From Dactylosporangium aurantiacum (GTDB taxonomy: Bacteria > Actinomycetota > Actinomycetes > Mycobacteriales > Micromonosporaceae), in NCBI RefSeq assembly GCF_000716715.1, contig NZ_JNYJ01000040.1, positions 16,845 to 80,844 on the forward strand: a stretch of 64,000 bases of DNA. Direction: 5' to 3'. Shown here in pieces: positions 24,957 through 32,772 of the stretch. Under the pieces are notes generated by a model, which saw only the letters and a list, made by a program, of their open reading frames with translations, had not been told where the DNA came from and did not search any database. The position numbers were made by a program, and so were the translations under genes. Position 1 is the first letter of the stretch, and each line of letters starts with the position of its first letter.

Positions 24957-26072
24957 ATGAGAATCGCGCACGTCACCGACTTCTTCCTGCCCCGGCTCGG
25001 CGGGATCGAGGTCCAGGTGCACGACCTGGCCGTCCGGCAGCAGGCGGCCGGCCATGACGTCGAGATCGTCACCACCACCCCCGGCGGCCCCGTCGACGAC
25101 GGCGAGCTGCGGGTGCACCGGCTGTCCGAGCGCCTGTGGCTGCCCGCCGAGGTGCGCCCCGGCATCCTGCGGGACGGCCGGGAGCTGCTGCTGCGCGGCC
25201 GGTACGACGTCCTGCACGTGCACGCCGGTCCGGCCTCGCCGCTCGCGTTCGCCGCCGCGGCCCTGGCGGACCAGGTGCCGGTGGTCGTGACGATCCACTC
25301 GCTGCTGTCGCACCTGGAGCACGCGTTCCGGGCGCTGGACACCGCCGCCGGCTGGACCCGCTGGCCGGCGGTGTGGACCGCGGTGAGCGACGTCGCGGCG
25401 GCACCGCTGCGCCGGCTGGTCTGGCCGGCGCCGGTGCACGTGCTGCCGAACGGGATCGACGTGGACCGCTGGCGGGTCGACCCGCACCCGGCGGACCCGC
25501 ACGGCGCGCTCGTCGTCGCGGTGATGCGCCTGGCCGCCCGCAAGCGCCCGATGCAGCTGCTCAGGCTGCTGCGCCGGGCCCGGATGGCGCTGCCGGAGAC
25601 GGCCGGGCTGCGGGTGGTGATCGCCGGGGACGGCCCGCGCCGCCCCGCGATGGAGCGCTACCTGCGCCGGCACGGGATGACCGGATGGGTGAGCCTGCCG
25701 GGTAGGCTGTCCCGACCGCAGATCAGGTCCCTGTTCGCGCAGGGTGACCTGTTCGTCGCGCCGGCGATCCTGGAGTCCTTCGGGATCGCCGCGCTGGAGG
25801 CCCGGTGCGCCGGGCTTCCCGTGGTCGCGCGGGCCGAGGGCGGAATCGGCCAGTTCATCACCGACGGCAGGGAGGGTGTCTTGGTCGACAGCGACGCCGC
25901 GATGGCCGACGCGATCGCCGCGCTCGCCACCGATCCGGACCGGCGCGGCCGCATCGCCGCGCACAACCTGGCCACGGCGCCGCCGGTGGCGTGGCCCGAC
26001 GTCCTGGCCCGGACCGCCGGGCTGTACGAGCTGGCCGCGGCGCACCGCGCTCCGATCGGCGCGCGCGCGTGA
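24957..26072 (+). CDS. GT4-family glycosyltransferase, 371 aa
   Basis: Retaining GT-B enzyme. The N-terminus MRIAHVTDFFLPRLGGIEVQ carries the GGIE acceptor loop. VLHVHAG follows in the N-domain. The C-terminal donor domain has AGDGPRRPAMERYL and the E-x7-E motif ESFGIAALEARCAGLPVVA, then EGVLVD. Such enzymes include PimB/MshA/PIG-A types acting on inositol lipids. Its stop overlaps the GTG of the PAP2 gene (GTGA), so the two are coupled. Donor and acceptor are not evident. Confidence 0.9.
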   Translation: MRIAHVTDFFLPRLGGIEVQVHDLAVRQQAAGHDVEIVTTTPGGPVDDGELRVHRLSERLWLPAEVRPGILRDGRELLLRGRYDVLHVHAGPASPLAFAAAALADQVPVVVTIHSLLSHLEHAFRALDTAAGWTRWPAVWTAVSDVAAAPLRRLVWPAPVHVLPNGIDVDRWRVDPHPADPHGALVVAVMRLAARKRPMQLLRLLRRARMALPETAGLRVVIAGDGPRRPAMERYLRRHGMTGWVSLPGRLSRPQIRSLFAQGDLFVAPAILESFGIAALEARCAGLPVVARAEGGIGQFITDGREGVLVDSDAAMADAIAALATDPDRRGRIAAHNLATAPPVAWPDVLARTAGLYELAAAHRAPIGARA

Positions 26073-27079
26073 CCCTGCACCCCGTCACGGACCGCCCCGC
26101 ACCGACCGCACCGCCCGCCCGCCGCCGACGCCCCCACCTGCTCGGCGAGCTGCTCATCGTGGTGCTGCTGGTCAAGGTGTACGACATGATCCGCTCCCTC
26201 GCCGCGGTGCGGGAGGCGCCCGCGCACCGGCACGGGGCGGAGGTCCTGTCGATCGAGCGGCTGCTGCACCTGGACTGGGAGCTGGCCGCCAACCGGTGGC
26301 TCACCGACCACCCGCCGCTCGCGATCGCCGCCGTGTACTGGTACCAGTTCGCCCACATCGGGGTGGCCCTGGCGGTGCTCGTCTGGTGCTACGTCGCCGG
26401 CCCGCAGCTGTACCGGCCGATGCGCAACGCCCTGGTCATCACGAACGTGACCGGGATGACCGTGTTCTACCTGCTGCCGGTGATGCCACCCCGGCTGATG
26501 CCGGGCGGCGGCTACGTCGACACGATCGCCGCGGCGGGCTTCAGCCTCGACCACGGCGGCCAGGTCCCCGCCGACCAGTACGCGGCGATGCCGTCGCTGC
26601 ACCTGGCGTGGGCGGTGTGGAGCGCCTGCGTCGCGGCGGCGCTGCTCAGCGGGCGGCGCGGGCGGGCGCTGTGCTTCCTGTACCCGACCGTCACCGGTGT
26701 CGTCGTGGTCGTCACCGCGAACCACTGGGTGCTCGACGTCGTCGCCGGGGTGGCCGTCGGGCTCACCGCGGTCGCCCTGGCCCCGGCGCTGCCGCCGCTG
26801 CCGGCCCACCTCACCGGCTGGCCCGCGCGCCTGCTGCCGCCGCTGCCCTCCTGGCTGACCCCGCCCGCCCGGCTGACCCCGCGGCCCGGGTGGTGGCGCC
26901 GCTCAGATGATGCGCCGGCGCAGCAGCACGGCCAGGACGAACGCGCTGGGCACCAGCGGCAGCCATACCGTGATCAGCCGATACCCCACCACCGCACCGA
27001 GCGCGACGGCCGACGAGACGCCGATCGCGGTGAGCCCGGCCAGCATGGCGACGTCCAGCGCGCCGATGCCACCGGGTGA
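26069..27079 (+). CDS. PAP2-superfamily membrane protein (inositolphosphotransferase-like), 336 aa
   Basis: GTG 26069 overlaps the GT4 stop. Six membrane helices lie between ~25 and 255. PAP2_3-type motifs are visible: LYRPMRN, MPSLHLAWAVW, and TANHWVLDVVAG with catalytic His and Asp. This subgroup includes inositol-phosphoceramide synthase-like phosphotransferases. The last ~57 residues, after WWRRSDD, are hydrophilic and encoded antisense to the end of the flippase gene. The natural end was probably near 26907, where another frame has TGA. So either a frameshift extended it or the overlap is real. Confidence 0.8.
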   Translation: MTLHPVTDRPAPTAPPARRRRPHLLGELLIVVLLVKVYDMIRSLAAVREAPAHRHGAEVLSIERLLHLDWELAANRWLTDHPPLAIAAVYWYQFAHIGVALAVLVWCYVAGPQLYRPMRNALVITNVTGMTVFYLLPVMPPRLMPGGGYVDTIAAAGFSLDHGGQVPADQYAAMPSLHLAWAVWSACVAAALLSGRRGRALCFLYPTVTGVVVVVTANHWVLDVVAGVAVGLTAVALAPALPPLPAHLTGWPARLLPPLPSWLTPPARLTPRPGWWRRSDDAPAQQHGQDERAGHQRQPYRDQPIPHHRTERDGRRDADRGEPGQHGDVQRADATG

Positions 27080-27943
27080 CGGCACGAACGCCGACAGCGA
27101 CGACACCACCAGGTAGAGCACGACGGCCGTGCCGACCGTCACGGCCACGCCGAGGCTGCGCAGCACCGCGTACAGGATGACGGCGTGCAGCAGCGGCGTG
27201 GACAGCGACCCGAGCCACAGCGCCGCCGCCCGGTACGGGTCGCGCAGCACCCCCCACAGGCCGCGCAGCTCCCCGGCCACCCGGCGGCCCGCCGCGACGA
27301 CCCGGTCCACCATGCGGCGGCGCCAGGCGGGCCGCACCGACGCCGCGAGGGCCGTGGCCAGCAGCAGCCCTGCGGCGGCGAGCAGCACCCAGGCCGCCGG
27401 CCCGGCGGCGCGCGCCGCCGTGTCCCGCCACGACCCCGGCACCTGGATGCCCCGGGCCAGGGCCGGGCTGACCGCGACCGCCACGACCAGCAGCAGCACG
27501 TGCGTCACCATGCCGACGAGCGAGTTGAGCCCGACGGAGCCGACCGCGGCGCCCGGGCCGAGGCCGTGCCGGCGCAGGAACCGGATGTTGATGCCCATCC
27601 CGCCCGAGCCGGCCGGCAGGATGTGGTTGGCGAACGACGCGGCGACCTGCACGGCGAGCAGCTTGCCGACCGGTGGCCGCAGCGACATCGAGCCGATCTG
27701 GGTGATCGTGCCGGCGACCCAGATCGAGGCGGTGCCGAGCGCGGCGACGACCAGCCACGCGCTGTTGGCGCGGGCCAGGCCGGCGGCGCCGGCGCTGACG
27801 GTGCTCCAGTGCGTCACGGCCAGCACGACGACCGTGACCGCGACGGCGACCGCGAGGAGCATCCGGGGCACCGACGAGCGCCACACCGACTCGGCCGGGG
27901 CGGCGTCGGCCGCCACATCGGCCGTGACCTCGTTGACTGTCAT
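26903..27943 (-). CDS. YbhN/AglD-like flippase-domain membrane protein (LPG-synthase TM family), 346 aa
   Basis: ATG 27943 stands behind AGGAGCGCA. Six to eight membrane helices are seen. The family signature regions are SFANHILPAGSGGMGINIRF, then NSLVGMVTHVLLLV, and FVPSPGGIGALDVAM near the C-terminus. The family (UPF0104) contains the transmembrane part of lysyl-phosphatidylglycerol synthase and proposed lipid-linked sugar flippases. No synthetase domain is attached. Convergent with the GT4-PAP2 pair, it may move their lipid product across the membrane. Confidence 0.85.
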   Translation of the reverse strand: MTVNEVTADVAADAAPAESVWRSSVPRMLLAVAVAVTVVVLAVTHWSTVSAGAAGLARANSAWLVVAALGTASIWVAGTITQIGSMSLRPPVGKLLAVQVAASFANHILPAGSGGMGINIRFLRRHGLGPGAAVGSVGLNSLVGMVTHVLLLVVAVAVSPALARGIQVPGSWRDTAARAAGPAAWVLLAAAGLLLATALAASVRPAWRRRMVDRVVAAGRRVAGELRGLWGVLRDPYRAAALWLGSLSTPLLHAVILYAVLRSLGVAVTVGTAVVLYLVVSSLSAFVPSPGGIGALDVAMLAGLTAIGVSSAVALGAVVGYRLITVWLPLVPSAFVLAVLLRRRII

Positions 27944-28188
27944 TGCGCTCCTACCGCTCGCGGGCCGATGCGCCGGGACCATCGCACACGGAAACGAGCG
28001 GGCGGCAGGCGGATATCACTATCAATCCGTCCAAATCCTGCAACTCGCTCAATCCGGGCGCTAATTCTACAGGTGACCGGGTGTGGCCCTATCAGGCGCC
28101 AAGCTAGCCGGACCGGCCGGCGACCAGCTGAACCGTGGGTGACGCGGCGGCTACCGCACGGCCTGGACCCGGTGCCGGCGCCGCACCG

Positions 28189-29001
28189 TCAGACCTGATC
28201 AGGGGCGAACACGGCGGCGAACGCCGCGCGGACCGGGGTGCCGCGCAGCCGGTCGTACACCGCGAAGACGACCCGGTCGAACCGGTCGACGTCGGCGAGC
28301 GCGGCCGCGAAGGCGGCGGCCACGTCGGCCGGCACGTTGCGGAACACCCCGCAACCCCACCCGCCGAGCACGAGGGTGCGATGCCCGTGGGCGGCGGCGA
28401 CCGCCAGGACCCGCCGGGCCCGGCGGCGCAGCACCGCCGGCACGTCCCCGGCGTCCTGCGGCTGGCCGCGCAGGATCGCGCCCAGGTTCGGCGCGGCGGC
28501 CGTCAGGAACGCGGCGTGGTGCGGCGCGTCGAGCAGCCGGCCCTTGTCGTCGCGGAACACCGGCACGCCCGGGGAGTAGATGACCCGGTCGCTGTAGCGC
28601 AGGTCGTGCTGCTCGCGGTGGAACGCGTAGAACTCCGGCGCGGCCCGCAGGCACGGGTACAGGGCCGAGGCGCGGGCCAGGCTCTCCTCCTGCGCCTCCG
28701 CGCCGCCGAGGAAGCCGCCGCCGGGGTTCTTGGCCGAGGCGAACACCAGGCACGCGACGTCGTCACCGAGCCGGCGCGCCGCCGCCAGGGTCGACTCGCC
28801 GGTGACCTCCACCCGGGGCACCGCGGCCGGCCCGGCCGGCGGCGCGACCGGGTCGTCCGGCAGGTACAGCCTGGTCCCGGCGACGGCCGCGGTCACCGCA
28901 GGGCCGATCCGCACGAGGTCACCGGCCTGGTTGCGGTACTCACCGGCGGTGGCGATGGCGACGCTCTGGCGGGCGATCTCCCGCAGCCGCCCGCTCACCA
29001 C
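28189..29001 (-). CDS. Bacterial-type poly(ADP-ribose) glycohydrolase (TIGR02452 family), 270 aa
   Basis: The macrodomain-type PARG signature GGG-x(6)-QEE is present as NPGGGFLGGAEAQEESLARA, with two consecutive catalytic-type Glu residues. LVLGGWGCGVFRN is the conserved C-terminal adenosine-diphosphate-ribose loop. Family members hydrolyse poly- or mono-ADP-ribose on proteins. GTG 29001 or 28998 is the start, with a weak ribosome site. No ADP-ribosyltransferase gene is nearby. The 245 bases upstream of the flippase gene (27944-28188) hold nothing I can name. Confidence 0.85.
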   Translation of the reverse strand: MVSGRLREIARQSVAIATAGEYRNQAGDLVRIGPAVTAAVAGTRLYLPDDPVAPPAGPAAVPRVEVTGESTLAAARRLGDDVACLVFASAKNPGGGFLGGAEAQEESLARASALYPCLRAAPEFYAFHREQHDLRYSDRVIYSPGVPVFRDDKGRLLDAPHHAAFLTAAAPNLGAILRGQPQDAGDVPAVLRRRARRVLAVAAAHGHRTLVLGGWGCGVFRNVPADVAAAFAAALADVDRFDRVVFAVYDRLRGTPVRAAFAAVFAPDQV

Positions 29002-29120
29002 GTCCGCCGACGGAGATCATGTCCTGGCACGCCGACACGGTACCGGCCGGCGGCGCCGTTCTTCGACCGTGTTCTTCGTCCGGCTTGTTCAACGGCGCTC
29101 GGGGCGGGTACGGGACCGGT

Positions 29121-29372
29121 ATGCCTCTGGACGCGCAACCGCCCCGGCGGCGGGGCACCGTCGGGCACCCGTACAGCGCCCTGAACCTGCGGCTGGTCCT
29201 GGCCACCTTCGGGCTCGTCATGTCCGTCGTGTTCGCGGTGCTGCTGTTCCGCGCCGGCCTGCCCCTGCCGGCGTGGCTGTTCGTGCTGCTCGCCGCGGTC
29301 TCCGTGGTCGACCTCGTCGTCGTGCAGCGCCGCCGCCGGGCGCGCGGCGGGCACCATTCGCTGTTCGAGTGA
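29121..29372 (+). CDS. Small two-helix membrane protein, 83 aa
   Basis: ATG 29121 gives a protein with an N-terminal Arg-rich segment and GTVGHPYSALNLRLVLATFG. Two hydrophobic helices (~27-45 and ~50-68) follow, then a basic tail RRRRARGG. The SALNLR stretch before the first helix is shared by small actinobacterial membrane proteins I have seen described only as DUFs. No function can be assigned. It is the first of several small membrane-protein genes leading to the sortase. Confidence 0.55.
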   Translation: MPLDAQPPRRRGTVGHPYSALNLRLVLATFGLVMSVVFAVLLFRAGLPLPAWLFVLLAAVSVVDLVVVQRRRRARGGHHSLFE

Positions 29373-29374
29373 CG

Positions 29375-29395
29375 TTTTCTCATCGACTTCTGATT
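29375..29395 (+). promoter_or_regulatory. Direct-repeat motif TTTTCTCATCGA (copy 2)
   Basis: The 12-mer is identical to that at 15942. CTCATC (29379) and CTGATT (29390) repeat with an 11-base period. It starts two bases after the stop of the preceding gene and lies about 30 bases before the next small ORF. Confidence 0.4.
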
Positions 29396-29426
29396 GACGC
29401 ATCGAGCGGATGGGCATCTGTCCGCC

Positions 29427-29564
29427 ATGCCGTGGATCGTGTGGGTGTTGGCCGGCGCCGTCGCGCTGCGTGCCGGCGTCGGGTTGCTGCTGCTGTGGGA
29501 CCGCCGGACCGGAGCCGCCCCGGCCGTCCGGCCGGTCCGCCGTGCCCCGGAGACCGCCGGCTGA
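29427..29564 (+). CDS. Very small single-helix membrane peptide, 45 aa
   Basis: ATG 29427 opens MPWIVWVLAGAVALRAGVGL, one hydrophobic helix, then an Arg/Pro/Ala-rich tail of 20 residues. No strong ribosome site is seen. The direct-repeat motif lies just upstream. It is supported only by its hydrophobic pattern and its position among other small membrane-protein genes. Confidence 0.35.
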   Translation: MPWIVWVLAGAVALRAGVGLLLLWDRRTGAAPAVRPVRRAPETAG

Positions 29565-29684
29565 ACGCCGCGGCTCGCCCACGTTCGAGCTGACAGGTGC
29601 TATCGACCGGCGGTTATGCCAGGCTGACGGTTGGGTACCACCTCCTCCACACCCGTGACCCCCGTTCACGTCAGGGATGGCTCG

Positions 29685-30314
29685 ATGTCCGAACCCGTGA
29701 GGCGAGCACACGCGAGGCGCACCCTGGCCGAGCGTCGCATGGTGGCCGCGGTCGTCGCGGTCGCGCTCCTGGTCCTGCTGGTGCTGCTGCTGTCGTACTG
29801 CGCCGCGACCCGCCCCGGCCGCAACGGCGCCGCCCCCGGCGCCACCGGCACCGCCTCCCCCACGACCCGCCCCGGCGCCGGCGCCCCGGGCACCTCGGGC
29901 GGGCCGAACACGTCCGGTGGACCGGGCGCCTCGGGTGCCTCGGGTGCCTCGGGCGGATCGGGCGCTTCCGGCAACGCCGGCCGGACGGCCGCGCCCGGCG
30001 GCACCTCCACCGGCGGCGCGACCGGCTCCTCGACCGGCTCCTCGACCGGCGCGGGCGGCGCGGCGGGCCGGACGTCGACCCCCGGGAGCACCCCGACCGG
30101 CGGCTCATCGGCCGGCGCGGGCAAGTCCGCCGGTGTGGCCGGCGCGACGACAGCGACCGCCGGGCCATTGACGCCGAGCGGCGCACCCGGCACGGGCGGC
30201 GGTGGTGGCCTGGGCATGCGCGACCCGCTCCTGGCCGGCACCGGCATCGCCCTGCTGCTGGTCGCCGCGGCGCTCGTCGTGTTCCGGCTGCGTCCCGGCG
30301 CCCGCTGGCGCTGA
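29685..30314 (+). CDS. Surface protein with LAGTG sorting signal (probable sortase substrate), 209 aa
   Basis: Residues 1-20 are basic. One hydrophobic helix (~20-40, VVAVALLVLLVLLLSYCAA) acts as signal or anchor. Residues 50-175 are a Gly/Ser/Thr/Pro-rich disordered stalk. The C-terminus is LAGTG (183-187), a hydrophobic run IALLLVAAALVVF, and the basic tail RLRPGARWR. This is the three-part cell-wall sorting signal, in the LAxTG form known for actinobacterial class E sortases. It ends one base before the GTG of a sortase gene, which supports an enzyme-substrate pair. Confidence 0.65.
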   Translation: MSEPVRRAHARRTLAERRMVAAVVAVALLVLLVLLLSYCAATRPGRNGAAPGATGTASPTTRPGAGAPGTSGGPNTSGGPGASGASGASGGSGASGNAGRTAAPGGTSTGGATGSSTGSSTGAGGAAGRTSTPGSTPTGGSSAGAGKSAGVAGATTATAGPLTPSGAPGTGGGGGLGMRDPLLAGTGIALLLVAAALVVFRLRPGARWR

Positions 30315-30315
30315 C

Positions 30316-31272
30316 GTGGCACCGGACCCTGCCGCGCCGGGCCCCGCCGCGCCGGACACTGCCCCGCCGGACACTGCCCCGCCGGACGCCGCCCCGCCGG
30401 ACACTGCCCCGCCGGACGCCGCCCCGCCGGACACTGCCCCGCCGGACACTGCCGCGCCCGACCCTGCCCCGACGGCCGGCGCCCGGACGCCCGGCGCGGT
30501 GACGACGCTCGCTGCCCGGGTGCGGGACCGGGTCGTCGCGGCGCAGCCGCGGCAGCGGCGGCGGGCGCTCGATGTCCTCACCGCGGTGTGTGCGGTGGCC
30601 GGGCTCGCGTTCGTGGTGATCGGCGCCGCGCCGGCCGAGCGGCCGCAGCGCCGCGACGACGCCCCGCTCGCCGCGGGGCAGCGGGCCGCCACGGACGAAC
30701 CCCTCGGGCCGCCGGCGCCCGCACCCGCCGTCCGCGTGGCCGGCACCACCGCGACCACCGCCCCCACCGGCGCGACCGGTGCGACCGGCCCGCCGGCGGC
30801 GGTGGGGATGGGCGCGTCGGTGCCCGTACACCTGGAGATCCCGGCGATCGGGGTCAGCACGGCGCTGATGGAGCTCGGGCTCAACGGCGACGGCACGATC
30901 GCGGTGCCGCCGCTGCGGGCCGACGCGCCGGCGGGGTGGTACCGGCACCTCGCCACGCCCGGCGAGGTCGGGCCGGCCGTCATCCTCGGCCATGTCGACA
31001 CGGCCAGGGACGGCCCGGCGGTCTTCTACCAGCTGCGGGACCTGCGACCCGGGGACGAGGTCAGCGTGCGCCGCGCCGACGGCAGCACCGCGGTGTTCGG
31101 CGTCGACCGGGTCGCGCAGTACCCGAAGGCGCAGTTCCCGTCCGCGGAGGTCTACGGCGCCGCCGACCGGCCGGTGCTGCGGCTCGTCACGTGCGGCGGG
31201 ACGTTCGACCGCCTGCAGCGCTCGTACCGTGGCAATGTCGTCGTCTTCGCGACGCTCCTGCGGACCGCGTGA
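30316..31272 (+). CDS. Class F-type sortase, 318 aa
   Basis: GTG 30316 follows the substrate-like gene's stop by one base. Residues 1-60 are a Pro/Asp/Thr/Ala repeat (APPDTAPPD-type). One membrane helix lies near 80-95 (LDVLTAVCAVAGLAFVVIGA). After a linker the sortase barrel runs ~175-318. Catalytic residues are His226 (ILGHVDTA), Cys293 (RLVTCGG) and Arg302 (QRSYRGNVVVFA), the class F pattern of actinobacteria. It should cleave a sorting signal and join the protein to an acceptor at the outer membrane face or wall. Confidence 0.9.
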   Translation: MAPDPAAPGPAAPDTAPPDTAPPDAAPPDTAPPDAAPPDTAPPDTAAPDPAPTAGARTPGAVTTLAARVRDRVVAAQPRQRRRALDVLTAVCAVAGLAFVVIGAAPAERPQRRDDAPLAAGQRAATDEPLGPPAPAPAVRVAGTTATTAPTGATGATGPPAAVGMGASVPVHLEIPAIGVSTALMELGLNGDGTIAVPPLRADAPAGWYRHLATPGEVGPAVILGHVDTARDGPAVFYQLRDLRPGDEVSVRRADGSTAVFGVDRVAQYPKAQFPSAEVYGAADRPVLRLVTCGGTFDRLQRSYRGNVVVFATLLRTA

Positions 31273-31295
31273 GGGCGTGCCCTAGGGTCTGCAGG

Positions 31296-31535
31296 ATGTT
31301 CGCGACGATGTCCGTTGCCGTGCTGCTCGTGGTGACCTACTGCGTCCTGATCGCGCGGCACCTGGCGGCCGCCCGCGCCGAGCACCGCGACCGGTCCGGC
31401 CTGCTGCGCCCGCTCGACGTGGAGACCACCGCGACCCGGGGCCTGCTCGACGGCACGGTGACCAGGGCCGCGTACCGCGCGACGATGGAGTCCGTCGCCC
31501 GGCAGGCCGGACACCTGATCCGCGTCCCCGACTGA
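31296..31535 (+). CDS. Small membrane-anchored protein, 79 aa
   Basis: The leaderless promoter TAGGGT (31283-31288) ends seven bases before ATG 31296. One N-terminal helix (MSVAVLLVVTYCVLIA) is followed by a charged helical segment and a last ~35 residues (VETTATRGLLDGTVTRAAYR) that resemble a short C-terminal oligomerisation motif. No family is recognised. It follows the sortase by 23 bases but has its own -10. Confidence 0.55.
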   Translation: MFATMSVAVLLVVTYCVLIARHLAAARAEHRDRSGLLRPLDVETTATRGLLDGTVTRAAYRATMESVARQAGHLIRVPD

Positions 31536-31540
31536 CAGCC

Positions 31541-31555
31541 GGCCCCGGCGGGGCC
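31541..31555. terminator. Short GC hairpin between convergent genes
   Basis: GGCCCC (31541-31546) and GGGGCC (31550-31555) pair across a three-base loop, between the 79-aa gene and the end of the EcsC-family gene. Confidence 0.5.
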
Positions 31556-31561
31556 CCGCGG

Positions 31562-32671
31562 TCAGGGTTTGCGGGGTTCGCCGCTCGGCAGCTGCAGCGG
31601 CGGGCGCTGCCCGGGCAGCTGCGGCCGGGCGTACAGCTCGATCGCCTTCTTCGCCAGGTTCTTCGTGGCGCCGGCGTTGGCGAAGCTGCCGAGGATGATC
31701 GCGGCGCCCGGGACGAGCTTGGCGAAGATGCGTTTCGCGGCGCGGATGCCGGCCATCTGCGCGAGCTTCAGCCCGAGCCGCATCAGCATCTGGTTCACCG
31801 GCGGGCGCTTGGACGGCAGCAGCGTCTCGATCCCCTGCCGCCCCCGCGCGACCTGCAGCGCGGCGCGGGCCGTGTCGGTGTACTTGTGCACGCCCTGCAG
31901 CACGAGCAGCTCGGTGGCCCGCTCGGGGTCGGACGGGTCGCGGCCGTAGATGACGGCGATGAGCAGCACCATCTTCGCCTGCGTCCAGGCCAGGACCCCG
32001 ACGTCGAGGACCGCGCCGGCGAGGCCGACGGCCCCGGACACCGCCCCGGACAGCCGCGCGTGGTTGGTGTACCGGTAGACCACCATGCTGGCCAGGGCGT
32101 CCGCCGGCGCGCCCGGGTTCATGGCGCGCAGCTTCTGCAGCTCGATGACCATCTTCGGGCCGATCCTGGTGACGGCCTCGATCGCGAGGTGCTCGGGCGC
32201 GTACTCCGGGTCGGCCCGCATCTTCGCCCACAGCCCCGGCGGCGGCCCGTCGTCGACCCCGTCCGGCGACGGCGGCACCTGCCCGGCGCCCGGGACGTCA
32301 CCGGCGTCGGCCACCTGCCCCGGCCACACCGTCGGCTCCTGACCGGCCCCGGCACCGGGCGCCGCGAACGGCGCGGCCGGCGCGGCCGGCGCCTGCGGCG
32401 GCACGAACGGCGCGGACGGCGCGGCCGGCGCGGACGGCGCTTGCGGCGGCACGAACGGCGCGGACGGCGCGGCCGGCGGTGCTGACGGCGCCGCGAACGG
32501 CGGGAGCGGCTGCTCGCCCCCGGCGACGGACGGCGCGAGCGGCGGCTGCCCGGCCCCGGCGGCCGGCGCGGCGGCCTGGCCCGGCCACAACGGCGACGGA
32601 TCGGTGGTGCCCTGGGTGCGCTGCGGCCCCTGGTCGGCGTGGTCGGGGCTCTGCGGCGGCACGTCGGTCAC
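31562..32671 (-). CDS. EcsC-family protein with Pro/Ala-rich N-terminal region, 369 aa
   Basis: Residues 1-~140 are a disordered Pro/Ala segment with two SAPFVPPQAP repeats. From ~150 the EcsC-like domain begins: YAPEHLAIEAVTRIGPKMVI, YRYTNHARLSGAVSGAVGLA, then helical and weakly hydrophobic sequence to RIFAKLVPGAAIILGSFANA. GTG 32671 is preferred because TACAGT (reverse strand, 32679-32684) ends seven bases upstream, a leaderless arrangement. EcsC was named from a Bacillus ABC-transporter operon; its activity is unknown. No transporter is adjacent here. Confidence 0.75.
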   Translation of the reverse strand: MTDVPPQSPDHADQGPQRTQGTTDPSPLWPGQAAAPAAGAGQPPLAPSVAGGEQPLPPFAAPSAPPAAPSAPFVPPQAPSAPAAPSAPFVPPQAPAAPAAPFAAPGAGAGQEPTVWPGQVADAGDVPGAGQVPPSPDGVDDGPPPGLWAKMRADPEYAPEHLAIEAVTRIGPKMVIELQKLRAMNPGAPADALASMVVYRYTNHARLSGAVSGAVGLAGAVLDVGVLAWTQAKMVLLIAVIYGRDPSDPERATELLVLQGVHKYTDTARAALQVARGRQGIETLLPSKRPPVNQMLMRLGLKLAQMAGIRAAKRIFAKLVPGAAIILGSFANAGATKNLAKKAIELYARPQLPGQRPPLQLPSGEPRKP

Positions 32672-32772
32672 GGGGACGACTGTAGGAGATCCGCACAACC
32701 CCGGGACAGACCGGCGACCGATCCGCACCCGTGCCGTGACCCGGGGTCGTCACGCGGGTCGGGGCCCCGGTG

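Noticed and set aside
27944..28188. Riboswitch or structured leader upstream of the flippase gene
   Set aside because: Only short imperfect inverted repeats are present, and the gene has an ordinary ribosome site. Nothing matches a riboswitch class I know.
29019..29120. Longer start (ATG-like frame from 29019) for the two-helix protein
   Set aside because: The extra 34 residues are low in structure and overlap the PARG promoter; ATG 29121 begins the conserved-looking part.
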